From Labia minor (lineage: Eukaryota; Arthropoda; Insecta; Dermaptera; Spongiphoridae), in the NCBI GenBank assembly GCA_963082975.1, contig OY720349.1, positions 67,950,501 through 68,014,500 of the forward strand: DNA of 64,000 nucleotides, given 5' to 3'. The number at the start of each line of letters is the position of its first letter. Position 1 is the stretch's first letter. The notes under the pieces were generated by a model. It saw only the letters and a program-made list of their open reading frames with translations. It was not told the origin of the DNA and did not search any database. Position numbers and translations under genes: made by a program. Of the stretch, positions 1-11,293 are shown one piece after another.

Positions 1-418
1 AATCTTTGGCTGTACGTAAAGATATCAAGATATGCGTCACCAAGTACGGTACTATAAAAAAAATAATATAATAATAATAATAATATATAATATAAAAATA
101 ATTAATTAAAGATGGTTAATTAGTATAAAACTCGCCTCTAAAAATGAAAAAATAAAAATAGGATTACTATCAAAAAATTATTTAAATAAAAATAAAAATC
201 ATTCTATTAGAATCCAATATTCTACTTTTAATAATTTTAAGTATTTTATTTTCTTATAAAAATACAAAAATATTATTGTGTGATAACAACATTAATAGTC
301 AAATTAATTATTTCAGATATTGTATATATATATGTATTATTATATTAAAATAATTGTATGTATATTATTACTCTGAATGTTTAAAAAATAATTAAATTGA
401 ATTAATAAGTAAAGATTA
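1..418. other. AT-rich non-coding DNA downstream of the last lola-type exon
   Basis: I see only A+T-rich sequence with TAA and TA microsatellite stretches. No zinc-finger codons, inverted repeat or open frame of note. It follows the decayed exon in transcription order and may be intron or 3' flank. Confidence 0.5.
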
Positions 419-607
419 TTATTTAAAAATATTGTTATATACTGATTTTAAATGGTTATTCATGCTGCCCTTTTGATGAAATCGTTTTTTACATATACAT
501 AATATAATATATCTACGCGTATTTCGATTCAACACCGTTTATTATGTCGATGACCAACGTGATTGGTTTTATTTGCTCAAAATTCACTCAAAAGTTCATA
601 ATATAGA
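419..607 (-). pseudogene. lola: Decayed lola-type zinc-finger exon (type A)
   Basis: On the minus strand a pyrimidine-rich stretch ending in CCAG (at 608-611) is followed by 189 bases that align with the type-A lola exons at 9244 and 13391. The latter is 188 bases, so the net difference is one base. The second finger half reads KKRFHQKGSMNNHLKSVY, matching the HQKGNLNKH part of the live exons, and then reaches a stop at 419-421. The part before it keeps a recognisable KTNHVGHRH and GVESKY, but in shifted frames. The shared phase-1 frame hits a stop six codons in. The first CxxC is gone, the second has collapsed to CxC, and the final zinc-binding His is Tyr. The acceptor still looks usable. 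I read this as a dead member of the exon array that has lost its zinc ligands. Confidence 0.72.
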
Positions 608-2167
608 CTGGAAAAAATAAATCATATATTATAGTAACAAAATTGATTTTTTTTTATAATAAAATATCTGTATTTAAACAAATGATGTTTTTTTTTTTTT
701 TTTTTTTAAACATATTTTAACCTACCTCTACTTTATAATTAATTATGGAATTTATATACATTATAATATTATTATATATTATTTATAAACGTATTGTGAT
801 AATATATAATTCTATTTACATCAAAATTCACATAAACTTCATGGAAAAATAATTAATTATATTAGTCCCTTCATAAATTGAGACTAAAATCATATATACA
901 TTATAATAAAAAAAAATATAATCCAAAAGATATCTTTATAATATGATAAACATTTTAAAATTAATGTAATTTTTATAAATATAAATTAAATATACTTTTC
1001 AATTTTCAATTAACATTTGATAAATTTCTTGACCACACCTTTTTTAACAAAAGGAACAAATGCGATTAAAAAAATAATGTTTAACTAAAATTTTAACCTG
1101 AATAAAAGTGAAAATAATATGATTTTTTTTAATTACTTGTATTAATATAAAATCTAAGTGAAAAAAATATTTTTATTTTTTTTTTATTTTTATTTTTTTT
1201 TTTTTTTTTTTTTTTTTTGCAAAATTTACATGAAATTAATTCGTTTTTATGAATTATCATTATTTCATTATTATCATATGAAAAAAAGTATAATATACTA
1301 TTATAATTCTTAAAATAAATTAAACAAAAATCCATTATATAAAAAAAATATTTTTTTAGAAATAATTATTTTTCAAAAGTATAATGTTCCTCATAATTGA
1401 CACTCATTATAAACTTAACTTATTATTTTTATTCAAATAATATACACACATATATATGTGTTACCTATATTATAACAAACTTCCTTAAATGGGATGCATC
1501 ACCAATTTTCAGTCGTTGAAGAAAGGGAGGTGGTTTCAGAAGAAATAATAATAATAATATTCTTTGAAGACCTCCCACCCTTTGTAAAGGGTGAAATTTG
1601 GTGGCGCATTCAATGTGACGTCGATACCATAATTAAGAATTAACTTTAAATATTATATACATTATATAATATAATATAACAATAGTATTCTTTGTTTAAT
1701 CATTTCTAAATAAAAAGAATATGATATCTCATTTTTAAGGGCAAGAACTTTCGAGTTCCATAGAGCCACAGGTAGATATATGTAGATATATGATTTTAAT
1801 TTGAAAAAAATCAATCATTAATGTATATTTAGAAGGAAAACTGCTTATATTCAAACAGAATAGTGCTAAGATTGTAAGAATCTTCTTAGAAATCGTTTTT
1901 TACATAACTATATGATATTTTTCATGGACAGAATAAATTTACTTGAAAAAAAAATACTATTCTTAAAATTTAAATACAAAAATAATAATTTTATTTATAA
2001 TCTAATTTGAAAATATTTCTTTAATTTGTATATGTATAAAAAAGAAAATAATAATAGGTGTACTAATAAATATTTATATTATATTTAAATAATAACTGAT
2101 TTCAGATATAAATATTCCTATTTTATATTTATTTCTTTAAAATTAAGTTAAATAAATATATTTATAT
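608..2167. other. Intron between exons; contains one foldback
   Basis: Mostly A+T-rich with T runs near 690 and 1195-1218. The one richer patch is the quasi-palindrome at about 1483-1620, listed separately. No zinc-finger codons seen. Confidence 0.5.
1483..1620. repeat. Quasi-palindromic, GC-richer foldback (possible MITE relic)
   Basis: The left arm contains GGGATGCATCACCAATTTTC and AAAGGGAGGTGG. The right arm contains CCTCCCACCCTTT and AAATTTGGTGGCGCATTC, so the two halves are imperfect reverse complements around an ATA-rich centre. The patch stands out from its AT-rich surroundings. No clear target duplication was found, so the class is unknown. Confidence 0.4.
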
Positions 2168-2349
2168 TTATATAACTTTATGAACACATTTTATATGTTT
2201 TTTCAAATGATCTTTTCGAAAAAATTGGTAGTGGCATATATAACATTCGAACTTGCGCTCCTTGATGCAATCTTCCCGAATGTGACGAAGAAGATGGAAA
2301 CGATGTTTATAAGTTCGAAAGCAATTTATACAGAAAAATCGAAGTTCCT
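2168..2349 (-). CDS. lola: Lola-type alternative 3' exon, two zinc fingers (type B)
   Basis: This is the most distal open exon. It has no methionine, so it is found only by translating from the acceptor (minus-strand TTTTTTGTAG, AG at 2351-2350). Two bases complete a split codon and 59 codons follow to TAA at 2168-2170. The 60-residue tail holds a C2HC finger (residues 7-28, ligands C7, C10, H23, C28, core YKHRFHLLRHIREDC) and a C2H2 finger (36-57, C36, C39, H52, H57, core FFRKDHLKKH). Every zinc ligand is intact. The type-B signature REDCIKERKF places it with the exons at 6354, 11061, 15498 and 22026. In the mature protein it would replace the other tails and set DNA specificity behind the shared BTB domain. 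The role comes from the family; the exon structure is read from the sequence. Confidence 0.85.
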
Positions 2350-4394
2350 CTACAAAAAATAAAAATCCAAAACATATTTAAAAACAATAAAAAAATAAAA
2401 CAATTAATACAATGGATAATTTATGTCTGGTTAAATAGGATAATAGGGATTTATTATTAATGAATAATTAGTGATAATAACAAATATTTTGATTAAAAGA
2501 CAAAAATAATAGTAATAGTATATAACGTATAATAAAAAACATAAACACAATTAAAATGTAAATTAGCTGGAGTGTCTCCACTCGACTATCTCGCAATTTG
2601 AATTGGATTAATTATCATATATATTATATTTAAATTAAATTTAATTAATTATAAATTAAAAATTAAAATTAATAAATAATATTTATTAAACCAGTGCGTG
2701 TTTGGCTCTTTGTTGATGGCACCACGTCACGTGTTGGTGCGTGAGATTTGCAGTGTTAAAAAATTAATTCTGGTACTTTCAGCTATTCAATCAAGCTGAA
2801 ATTCTATATATAGCAGTTTTATACAATTATTAATCATGTGAAAAATTATCAAACATATACCTATATTATTGCGGTCAGTTTAGAGGAAAATGGTAGGTAA
2901 TGACCCTCTTCTGGTTGAGCTACATTTCTCAAAAGTTGATAGAAAACTACGAATTTTGAATAATACCCATGTACCAAATTTCATGCTTCTAGTTCAAATG
3001 GTTTTTGCGTCATCTTGTCTACATGCACACACACACACACACACATACACAGAAATTTTTCTCAACCTTAGTGAAAATGATTCAGGATCCTTCAAAACGT
3101 ATAAAAACATCAATATATATCTTGACAACGAAAATTTTCGTGATCGCAATACTATCTCTGGCGAGATAGTAAAAATATAACTTGAAATCACTTGAAATAA
3201 TTTAAATTAATTAATTTAAATAAAATTATTATTGTAAGATGAAATGACAAAGGTTAATAAAAATAATAAGATAAAAAATATTAAATAAGAATTACTTCCT
3301 TTTGTGTTCATTGTAAGATATCTTCTTTAAATTGCTTTTATTAATAATTGAAATTGTTCGAATCATATTTTAAAAATAAATGAATATCATTCAAGTGAGA
3401 AAAGAAAAGAAATGAATGTACCCCTCAAAAAACATGATATACAATTTTATTCCTTAGTCAACAATCGCTATTTTGTTCACTCATTCATACATATATTTTC
3501 AAGTATACTTAAATAACATTCTTAAACTATCATAAATGAATTTTGATTAACTTCAAAATACCAAAAAATAAGATTTCATTTTATTATTTGATTAACAATA
3601 AATTTCTTCAAAGGCAAGTCAATGAAGGTAAGGTGTCACTTAAATATAACATAACAATATATTTGTTTGTGCATGAGCAGGGGCCTTGGATGACTGAGAT
3701 TAATCAGGCAATAAAATACATTCATGTTGATATTTGAAGCAAAACAATAAATTTTTCTAATTTGCTAATTTTCTTCTTTCTTGGTCTTCTGAAAAATATT
3801 TTAATCTTCTCTGGTATATTTATTTCATATCGCCTTAATTCGCCACTGCTTATTACAATAAACATATATAAAGATGTACATATACTCGTATCTGTATAAA
3901 AAAATTTCCAATAATTTGACAAGATAATATTTATTTATTTATTTAATCGTAAAAATAATTCAATGATTTTGGAAATAATTTTCCTTTGATTAATATTTAT
4001 TTAAAAAAAATCTGGAAAAAATGATTCCTAATAATAAAATGATATTCATTTTTATTAAAGATAGTAAAAAAGAGGTAAAAATAAATAAATCTATAATATT
4101 TTTTTATAATTATTTAATTAATTAAAGTTTGGTGTATTAAAATAGGAATTTTTCATTATTTTTTTTAGTTACAGGGTAGAAGTGATTAAGTCTCAATTTA
4201 ACAAGTCAATGAAATAATCAACATTTTCCCTTTGGTTATTCATCAAGTAAATATAATATACTTACTATATATTATATATATTATATATAACAAATTTAAA
4301 AAAATTACATTCAATGAACATTTGTCATTTTAATGGTTTTTCACAATAATAAATATTTATATACTATCTTTGTGACATAGATATTAAGAAAATA
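2350..4394. other. Intron; holds repeat family A copy 1
   Basis: Apart from the repeat at 2562-3170 and a CA microsatellite at 3027-3050 within it, only AT-rich sequence. Open frames at 3543-3922 show low-complexity residues and no zinc-finger pattern, so I regard them as chance. Confidence 0.5.
2562..3170 (+). repeat. Repeat family A, copy 1 (unclassified, about 600 bp)
   Basis: Starts TTAGCTGGAGTGTCTCCACT and ends at ATCTCTGGCGAGATAGT. It is nearly collinear with the copies at 7739-8325 and 30688-31325. A 10-base inverted match (ACTATCTCGC near the start, GCGAGATAGT at the end) suggests a foldback or DNA element. A CA microsatellite sits at the same internal place in all long copies. An open frame inside (NDPLLVELHFSKVDRK) is partly conserved between copies, but is short and not a recognised protein. 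Confidence 0.75.
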
Positions 4395-4612
4395 TTAAGA
4401 GGTGACTTTATGAACAAATCGTAAATGTGCTTTCATGTTTCCTTTTCGATGAAATCTTCTTTTACAAATATCACATCTAAATTTTGGATCTACACCACAT
4501 TCATATCGCAGATGATGAAGCATATGTGTCCGATGTTTGTAGGTCTTTCTACATCGTGGACATGCATGTCGCATATTTGCAGGATAATTGAAATGTCCAA
4601 ACACATCCATAA
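4395..4612 (-). CDS. lola: Lola-type alternative 3' exon, two zinc fingers (type A)
   Basis: The acceptor is GTTTTGTCTGTAG on the minus strand (AG at 4614-4613). The exon contributes a split codon plus 71 codons. The 72-residue tail begins with a 16-residue leader (MDVFGHFNYPANMRHA) that is not zinc finger. A C2HC finger (CPRCRKTYKHRTHMLHHL, then YEC) and a C2H2 finger (CDICKRRFHRKGNMKAH, then VH) follow. All eight zinc ligands are present. The linker YECGVDPKF is the type-A signature, and RFHRKGN matches the HQKGN class of exons at 9244 and 13391. The ATG inside is not a start: the frame is open back to the acceptor, and the protein start lies in the shared exons outside the window. Confidence 0.88.
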
Positions 4613-6353
4613 CTACAGACAAAACATAAAACAGAACAAAAAAAAATGTTGTATTAGAAAGATTAGATTAAATATTAAATATCGATTTGTACATTTAAAT
4701 AGCTACAAAAATAAATAAATAAATAAAATAATGTAATATATGTATTTACCATCACGAAAAGTGATTTTTAATTTAAATAAAAAAATATATGGCACTTGTT
4801 TTATTTAAATTACTAAATTAATACCCTTCATTAATATCTCTAATTGATTAATTAGTAAAATAACTGACAAAATTTAGATCATATAATTAAGAATGTTAAC
4901 CATCAATCATATTTCAAGAGTATTATTATAATTTTCCAATTCTTTACCTGGGAAATCCAAACAAATTTGATTAATTTTTTATGATAAATATTTTGTTATG
5001 ACATGATAATTTATGCTGAATGAAATTTCTATTTATGAATTTCTCTAATAGATTGTGCTTGGAGGGGGGGGGGGGGGGGGAAAGTGAAACAAATGGATGA
5101 GAAAAAGCTAATTATAAGTTTGTTTGTTTACGGGGAAACCAATTGAAAAAAAAGATCTTTTCTAGGACCCAAATAATGGCAGATTTGATGGAAGTAACTT
5201 AGGTTAGGGCGGTTAAAAATTATCGAGTGCAGAAACACCACGAAGACATTTATCTTGAATTTACTTGTTTGATAGCAGTGAAAAAAAAGCGACATTACAA
5301 TATCATATGTTATTTAATGGACTCGACACGAGTTTAACCCTTTTTAATATTAAAAATTATGTATATGTTACATAGGGGGGGGGGGGGGCGGGGGAGGAAT
5401 AAGAATTTTAGAAGGGATTAGGTGGGGCATTGTACAATTTGAAGGTTAGGAAACACTGCTCTAGTCTATTCTATGTATTATAAGCATATCCCTTATTATA
5501 TATATATATATTTTCAAAACAAACTTTTTGTGGATTTCTATACTTGACAAAATGAACAAAGATCGATGTATGGAATAAAGTAGGGGAAGAACAATTTAAG
5601 ATAGGAATTAGATAAAAGATCAGGAAAAGATAGGAAATTATAAATAAGATTAATAGTTAGAATTAATTATTAATAAAACATTACTATGCATGAAATTAAA
5701 TAAGTCGTAGATTTTGTCCAACATACATCAGTTACAGTTTGTGACTGAGAGCGGTCACCATCTGAAACTTTCACTGATCACCATTCTTCGGTATATTAAT
5801 AAAATTTAGAGATGTGGTAGTTAGATAAAATACTATAAATCGGTTAATGTGATCCAAGAGCAAGATTGTAAAATAAATAAATATAAACGATAATTTTGAA
5901 TAAATCCAAACAAATGATAAGAAAAAAATTAACAAAAAAAAAATACTAAAATGATATTAATTATATTATTGTTTGAAGGTACAATAAATTGAATTAATAT
6001 AAAATTAAGTAATTTATATTTTAATTTGATCCACGAAATATTACATAATTATAGTGATTTGTTGTTTGTTATTAATTACATACACACTAAGGCTGTTTAA
6101 TTCAGAATCATCTAGAGACAATTTGCTTAAATGTAGAAAGAAAGTAGTGATCAAATATAAATAAATATTTTGTTTTAATATAGAAATTTGACATTTATTA
6201 AAGAAATGACAATTATACTTATATATTAATAAATAAATATTATTGAAATTATAAAATTTGATAATAATAAAATGTAGAAAATGACAAAAAATATAAATAA
6301 ATTTTATTATAGTTGTGAAATATGTAAAATATATACTTGGTTTAAATTAATCC
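4613..6353. other. Intron; holds a degenerate hAT-like element
   Basis: Contains the G-run-bearing element at 5051-5458. The rest is AT-rich with nothing I can assign. Confidence 0.5.
5051..5458. mobile_element. Diverged hAT-like MITE with two poly-G tracts
   Basis: The right end, read inward from 5458, is CAGTGTTTCCTAACCTTC, a typical hAT terminal motif. The left end is weak (GATTGTGCTTGG). Flanking 8-mers CTCTAATA (5043-5050) and CTCTAGTC (5459-5466) agree at 6 of 8 positions, as an aged 8-bp hAT target duplication would. Two long G runs (about 5065-5080 and 5376-5390) lie near both ends. No transposase frame remains. Confidence 0.55.
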
Positions 6354-6556
6354 TTATTTATCGTGATTAAATAGTATATGCCTTTCCATATAATATTTTC
6401 TGGCAAATTTTTTATTACATAAATGACATTGAAATTCCCCTTTAAGTCCACATTCTTCACTAAGATGTCGAAGTAAATTCTCACGATGTTTGTATGATCG
6501 TGGACATTGTAGACATCCAAAATGTGGCTCTATTGTGAATGAGTTCCAGTGTTTAG
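6354..6556 (-). CDS. lola: Lola-type alternative 3' exon, two zinc fingers (type B)
   Basis: The acceptor TTTGTATTCCGTAG (AG at 6558-6557) opens on AKHWNSFTIEPHFG, a short leader, then two fingers ending in FNHDK and the stop. Finger one is C2HC (CLQCPRSYKHRENLLRHL, then EEC). Finger two is C2H2 (CHLCNKKFARKYYMERH, then NH). The second finger's recognition region RKYYMERH is almost the same as RKYHMERH in the exon at 11061, and the linker EECGLKGEF matches EECGKEGKF there, so these two are close paralogues although a type-A exon lies between them. Total contribution is 67 residues. All zinc ligands are intact. Confidence 0.88.
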
Positions 6557-9243
6557 CTACGGAATACAAATAATCAAATATCATTTTAAAAATTAAATAA
6601 AAAAATACAATTTATAATTACAAAAAAAAAAAATATTAATCGAATTTGTCAAGAACATTATAATAGGATATTAGTCAGATAAAAAATTATTTATTCTTAT
6701 CATTCATTTAGAACTTTAAAAATATAATAACAATAGTGTATTTGTGAAAACAATAAAAGGATTTTAGGCCTAAATACATAAATAAATGAAAATCATTGAA
6801 ATAAAAACGTATGTCACTGATTTCATGAATATATTATAACATTTAATTTAATAATAATAATAATAATAAATTTGAAGATTAAACATTTAATAAAAATAGT
6901 TGCAATGATGTACTTAATTAAATATCTATTTTCATAAATAAAAAAAAATATTAGAATAAATAAAACAATTTTTTTTTATTGACAAGTCATTATACATAGC
7001 ACCACATTTTGAAAGAATTTTTTATTATACATATTACAAAATATAACATTAATATAATAGAAGATATAAAAATAATTTAAAAGTTTAGAGTTTAGATAAG
7101 TAGTCGCTTTTTCTAAATTTTATTCATAAAAACCATAAAATTTATATATTAGAACAAAACTTTCGAGAAAAATTTAAAATTACAAAAAAAAAAACATTGG
7201 TGATTTCGTTTTTTATGATATTCGTTGTGAAGATAATAATGCATAGAATAACGAAATTTGCTCCTGAATGCCGTATATTTTCTGCATTAGATCGACGAAC
7301 TAATAAAATAAATAAAAAAAAAAATAATTAGGTAATAAGCAAATGATAGGAAATAATAAATAATAGAATGGAAAACACTGGTAAGTAAAAGAATTGAAAA
7401 TATACATATATAAAAATTGCATGAATAGAATTTGAATAGGAAATGGAAGATGGAAGTTAAATATAAAAAAAACCTCTCCATATATATTAAATGAAAAATT
7501 GTTGAAATTATAAAATTATTAATTTTGAAGATTCTTGTATCAATATACAAAAAAATTAAAAAAAATGTAAAATAAAATAAGCAAAAATAAAATAATTTAT
7601 ATATTGGGGTTAGGTTATGAAAATAACTAAAATAATATATGTATTTTAAAAGTATTTTTATTTACATACCCATAAAAATAAGTTTCCATAAGTATTGATA
7701 ATAATTAAATAAAACAATTTGTAGGTATTTTAAAATAAAATTAGCTGGAGTGTCTCCACTCGACTATCTCGCAATTTGAATTGAATTAATTAACAGTTAT
7801 ATTATATTTAAATTAAATTTAATTAATTATAAATTATAAATAATAAATATTTAACCAGCGCATGTTTGGCTTTTTGTTGATGCCACCTCGTCACATGTTG
7901 GCGCGTGAGATTTGCAGTGTTAAAAAATTAATTCTGGTAATTTCAGCTATTCAATCAAGCTGAAATTCTATATATAGCAGTTTTATACAATTATTAATCA
8001 TGTGAAAAATTATCAAACATATATCTTTATTTTTACGGTCACTTTAGAGGAAAAAAATCAAAACGTTGTAAGTAATGACCCTCTTCCGGTTGAACTACAT
8101 TTCTCAAAAGTTGATAGAAAACTAAGAATTTTGAATAATGATCATGTACCAAATTTCATCATTCTAGCTCAAACCGTTTTTGCGTAATCTTGGTTACATA
8201 CATACACACACACACATACACACAGACATTTTTCTCAACCTTAGTGAAAATGATTCAGGAACCTTCAAAACGTATAAAAACATCAAAATCTCAACATCGA
8301 AAATTTTCGTGATCGCAATACTAGTAAAAAAAAGAACGAAAATAGTTTTATAAATTCAAAACAAAATTAAATCTCAAAACCAATTTAAGTACTTTTTAGC
8401 AAATATATTAATTAATCTGATAATTATTTTAATTAATAAAATTGTTTTTTTTTCTTCTAATTCTTAAAATATTAAAATAAAGCTTAAATTTAATTTTGAA
8501 AAATTAAAAATATAAAATTAAATTAAATTTCAATAAAAATTTTGTCACAAAAATATTCATAATTTTTGTTTTTCATTTTTTGTATCACTTCAATATGAGT
8601 AATTAGATTGATTAGATTCAATTTGTTGTTTTATATTCTATATATATATATTCATGAAAGTAAACAATAATTTATTCACTAAATATTATTTACAGATAAT
8701 TTAATTCTGTACATTTTTTTTGCACAGTACTATGTATGTATATTCAATCATTCTTATAGTTAGATAAAAATTTATCATCAAACAAATATACGAATTAAGT
8801 TTTACATAACCCTTGCACTAGTTATGGAATTTTTAATTAATTGAATGAAATCGATATTTTTAAATATATAACACTATTAATAAATAAAAATTTACAATAT
8901 AATTTAATAACAAAAAAAAAATATAAATGATTAATTTTAAAATTGTAATTATGGACATTAAGTATAAATTTATATACAGAATTTATATATAATTTAGAAA
9001 GAATGGAAAACAGTGTTAAATATTGTTGAAATTTAACTTTTATTATGAATAATTCAAAAAGATTTTTTTAAGTAAGTAATATTCCTTTTCATAATTATAT
9101 CCTAAAATCACTCGTGAAAAGATGGATTTATTTTCTAGTTAATAAATAATTTTCAACCAAAGATCTTATATACAATATTTAAAATTCTCAAAAAACACCA
9201 ATCAATATAGCAAATTTGAATTTTTAGACTTGTATTATAGAAG
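6557..9243. other. Intron; holds repeat family A copy 2
   Basis: Repeat A occupies 7739-8325. A weak zinc-finger-like stretch on the minus strand near 7195-7300 (KFRYSMHYYLHNEYH) is out of the shared splice frame and is treated as unproven. The remainder is AT-rich. Confidence 0.45.
7739..8325 (+). repeat. Repeat family A, copy 2
   Basis: Collinear with copy 1 from TTAGCTGGAGTGTCTCC through the CACA microsatellite to GATCGCAATACTAGT. The last bases lack the ATCTCTGGCGAGAT found in copy 1, so the 3' end has a small deletion. Confidence 0.75.
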
Positions 9244-9437
9244 TTAGGAGGGAATTAAAGTAATTCTATGTACAATTCGACAATGTGTATTCAAATTGCT
9301 CTTTTGATGAAATCTTCGTTGACAGATGAAACAAGAAAACTGAGGTTCAATACCGCATTCCCAACGAATATGCCGATACCAGTGGGATTTATTTTTATAT
9401 GATCGTGAACATTGAGGACATTCAAAGCGCATTGGTC
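9244..9437 (-). CDS. lola: Lola-type alternative 3' exon, two zinc fingers (type A)
   Basis: Compact exon with almost no leader. After the acceptor (minus strand GTTTCAG, AG at 9439-9438) the frame reads a split Gly codon, then PMRFECPQC, straight into the C2HC finger (core YKNKSHWYRHIRWEC). The C2H2 finger follows (CFICQRRFHQKSNLNTHCRIVH), with a short tail RITLIPS. It yields 64 residues with all zinc ligands intact. RHIRWECGIEPQF and QRRFHQKSN are nearly shared with the exon at 13391 (RHIRWECGVEPQF, QRRFHQKGN), making these the closest type-A pair. The dead exon at 419-607 belongs to the same subgroup. Confidence 0.88.
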
Positions 9438-11060
9438 CTGAAACAATTAAAACAGATTATTAATAAAAATATAGCGAAAATGCATTATTAATATTTATTG
9501 CATAAAAAATACTAGTAAAAATAATGTGAAAATTGTAACAAATGATTTTAAAACAATAAAATAAAATAAAAAATAAATGAATACATAAATTTTTAAAATT
9601 TACTAATGAATATAAGAAGAAAATAAGAAACGATATTTAATCTAATTGAATTTTGAGTTGTTTTGGGTAAAAATCATACTTATTACTTTGGATTTTTGAT
9701 TAAGAACAATTTAAATAGAAATTAAGAAAAAAAAACAAATCTGAGTCAATGTTTAAAAAAAATTTACAACTATTAATGATTTTAAGTTTTAAATTTACCC
9801 CTAGATAGATAAATATATATACTTAAATCAGTTAGATTAAAATTTTACAAATCTAATAAATATAAATAAAAAAAATCTTAGATATCAATAAACCTGATAG
9901 GTATTTTATAAGTAGTACAAAAAAAGAAAAAAAAAATAATTATAGATCAACAAAACATAGCACCTCACTACAATACAAATTGTAACAAATCCTATTTTAG
10001 TTATTATTGTAGATACATATTTAAATATAAATATAAATTTCTAGATTCTTACCTCTTTTTTATATAAACACACTTAATCAATAAAATACCAAACTATTAA
10101 CGTTATCTTCTTATATAATATATACTCTTCTTATTTTTTTAATTGCAATCCTCCAGGTATTCCCCCTTGCCATTTTAAATCTTTATTTACAATATAATCT
10201 TTCTCTTCCTAATAAGTTCAATGACTTAAAATCCATTTTAATTAAATTGATTAAAAATTAACAAATTATAATTAATTACTTGAATAATATGTACGAGTAT
10301 ATCCATATGAATAAGATTAAATTTAAATACTTAATGAAAATAATATGAATTATATATTAAAATATATTTTATTAAAATTATAAATAATTTACAAAATGTA
10401 ACAATGTTATTTATTTATTATGACATAGACTCATGATTTTTTTAAAGTTACCCCTAATCATATTTTAACATTCATATCACTTCAATTTAAAATCTTTTAT
10501 ATTAATTTTGGCGAGAACAAAATTACCATTTATTTTTTAAATCAAAAAAATAAATATATAAATACTAAAATATATTAATAAAAAATCAACTTTCTATTTA
10601 AATTAAATAATGTATAATAACTACTTTTCTCAAATAAACTTAAAAAAATCAAAACTGTTTATGATAAAAAACTGAAAATTTAAAAATATTTTTTTTTCAA
10701 TGTTAGTATAGTTTTATAGTTTAAAGAAGTAATATCCCAGCGTCCATAATATTTATTTATTGTTTCCAATAAAAAAGTTAATATTTCCTATCTAAATTCA
10801 ATTTTTTTCTAATAATTTTAATTTTTCTCAACTGAACTTGAAAATAAAATTTTCAAAGTTGAAGAATAAGTATCTAAAGAAATAAATCAATAACAATAAC
10901 CAATTTTTTGTTTTATTAAATCTCAAAATCAGCAAGTTGAGAGTTGCCCCCCTCATCCTATATTCTATTATATTATATACATACATATATACTTCCCTAT
11001 CATCATCCCTCACTACGGACAAAAAAACAATTAATATAATTTTATTATGTTATTTCAAGA
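9438..11060. other. Intron, nothing recognised
   Basis: AT-rich throughout. The minus-strand frame at 10828-11022 has no motif and lies just downstream of the next exon's stop, in what would be its 3' untranslated region. Confidence 0.5.
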
Positions 11061-11293
11061 TCAAAATCTCCGCATTTTATGGACTCTTATAACATGCCTT
11101 TCCATATGATATTTTCGTGAGAATTTTCTCAAACAAATGAAGCATGGGAATTTTCCTTCTTTTCCACATTCTTCACGAAGATGACGGAGTAAATTGTATC
11201 GATGTTTGTACACATGGGTACAGCGTGGACAAGGATGTCGTTGTTCTGTCTCTGTCTCATTTCTTGTTAATTGATAATTATGCCATTGAGAAT
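11061..11293 (-). CDS. lola: Lola-type alternative 3' exon, two zinc fingers (type B)
   Basis: The acceptor AATTTCGTAG (AG at 11295-11294) leads into DSQWHNYQLTRNETETEQRH, a hydrophilic leader of about 20 residues, then CPRCTHVYKHRYNLLRHL with EEC (C2HC) and CFICLRKFSRKYHMERH with VH (C2H2). The tail is KMRRF. It adds 77 residues with all zinc ligands present. It pairs with the exon at 6354 through the RKYxMERH recognition region. A plus-strand frame overlapping this exon is its shadow. Confidence 0.9.

Noticed and set aside
1129-1335. Lys-rich minus-strand open frame
   Set aside because: It arises from the T runs near 1195-1218; low complexity, no motif.
2890-3191. Open frames on both strands within repeat A
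   Set aside because: The frame is only partly kept in the other copies, is not a known protein, and crosses a CA microsatellite.
7195-7305. Minus-strand KFRYSMHYYLHNEYHKKRNHQC resembling a finger core
   Set aside because: It has no CxxC at proper spacing, is not in the shared splice frame, and a stop lies just before it. Too short to separate from chance.
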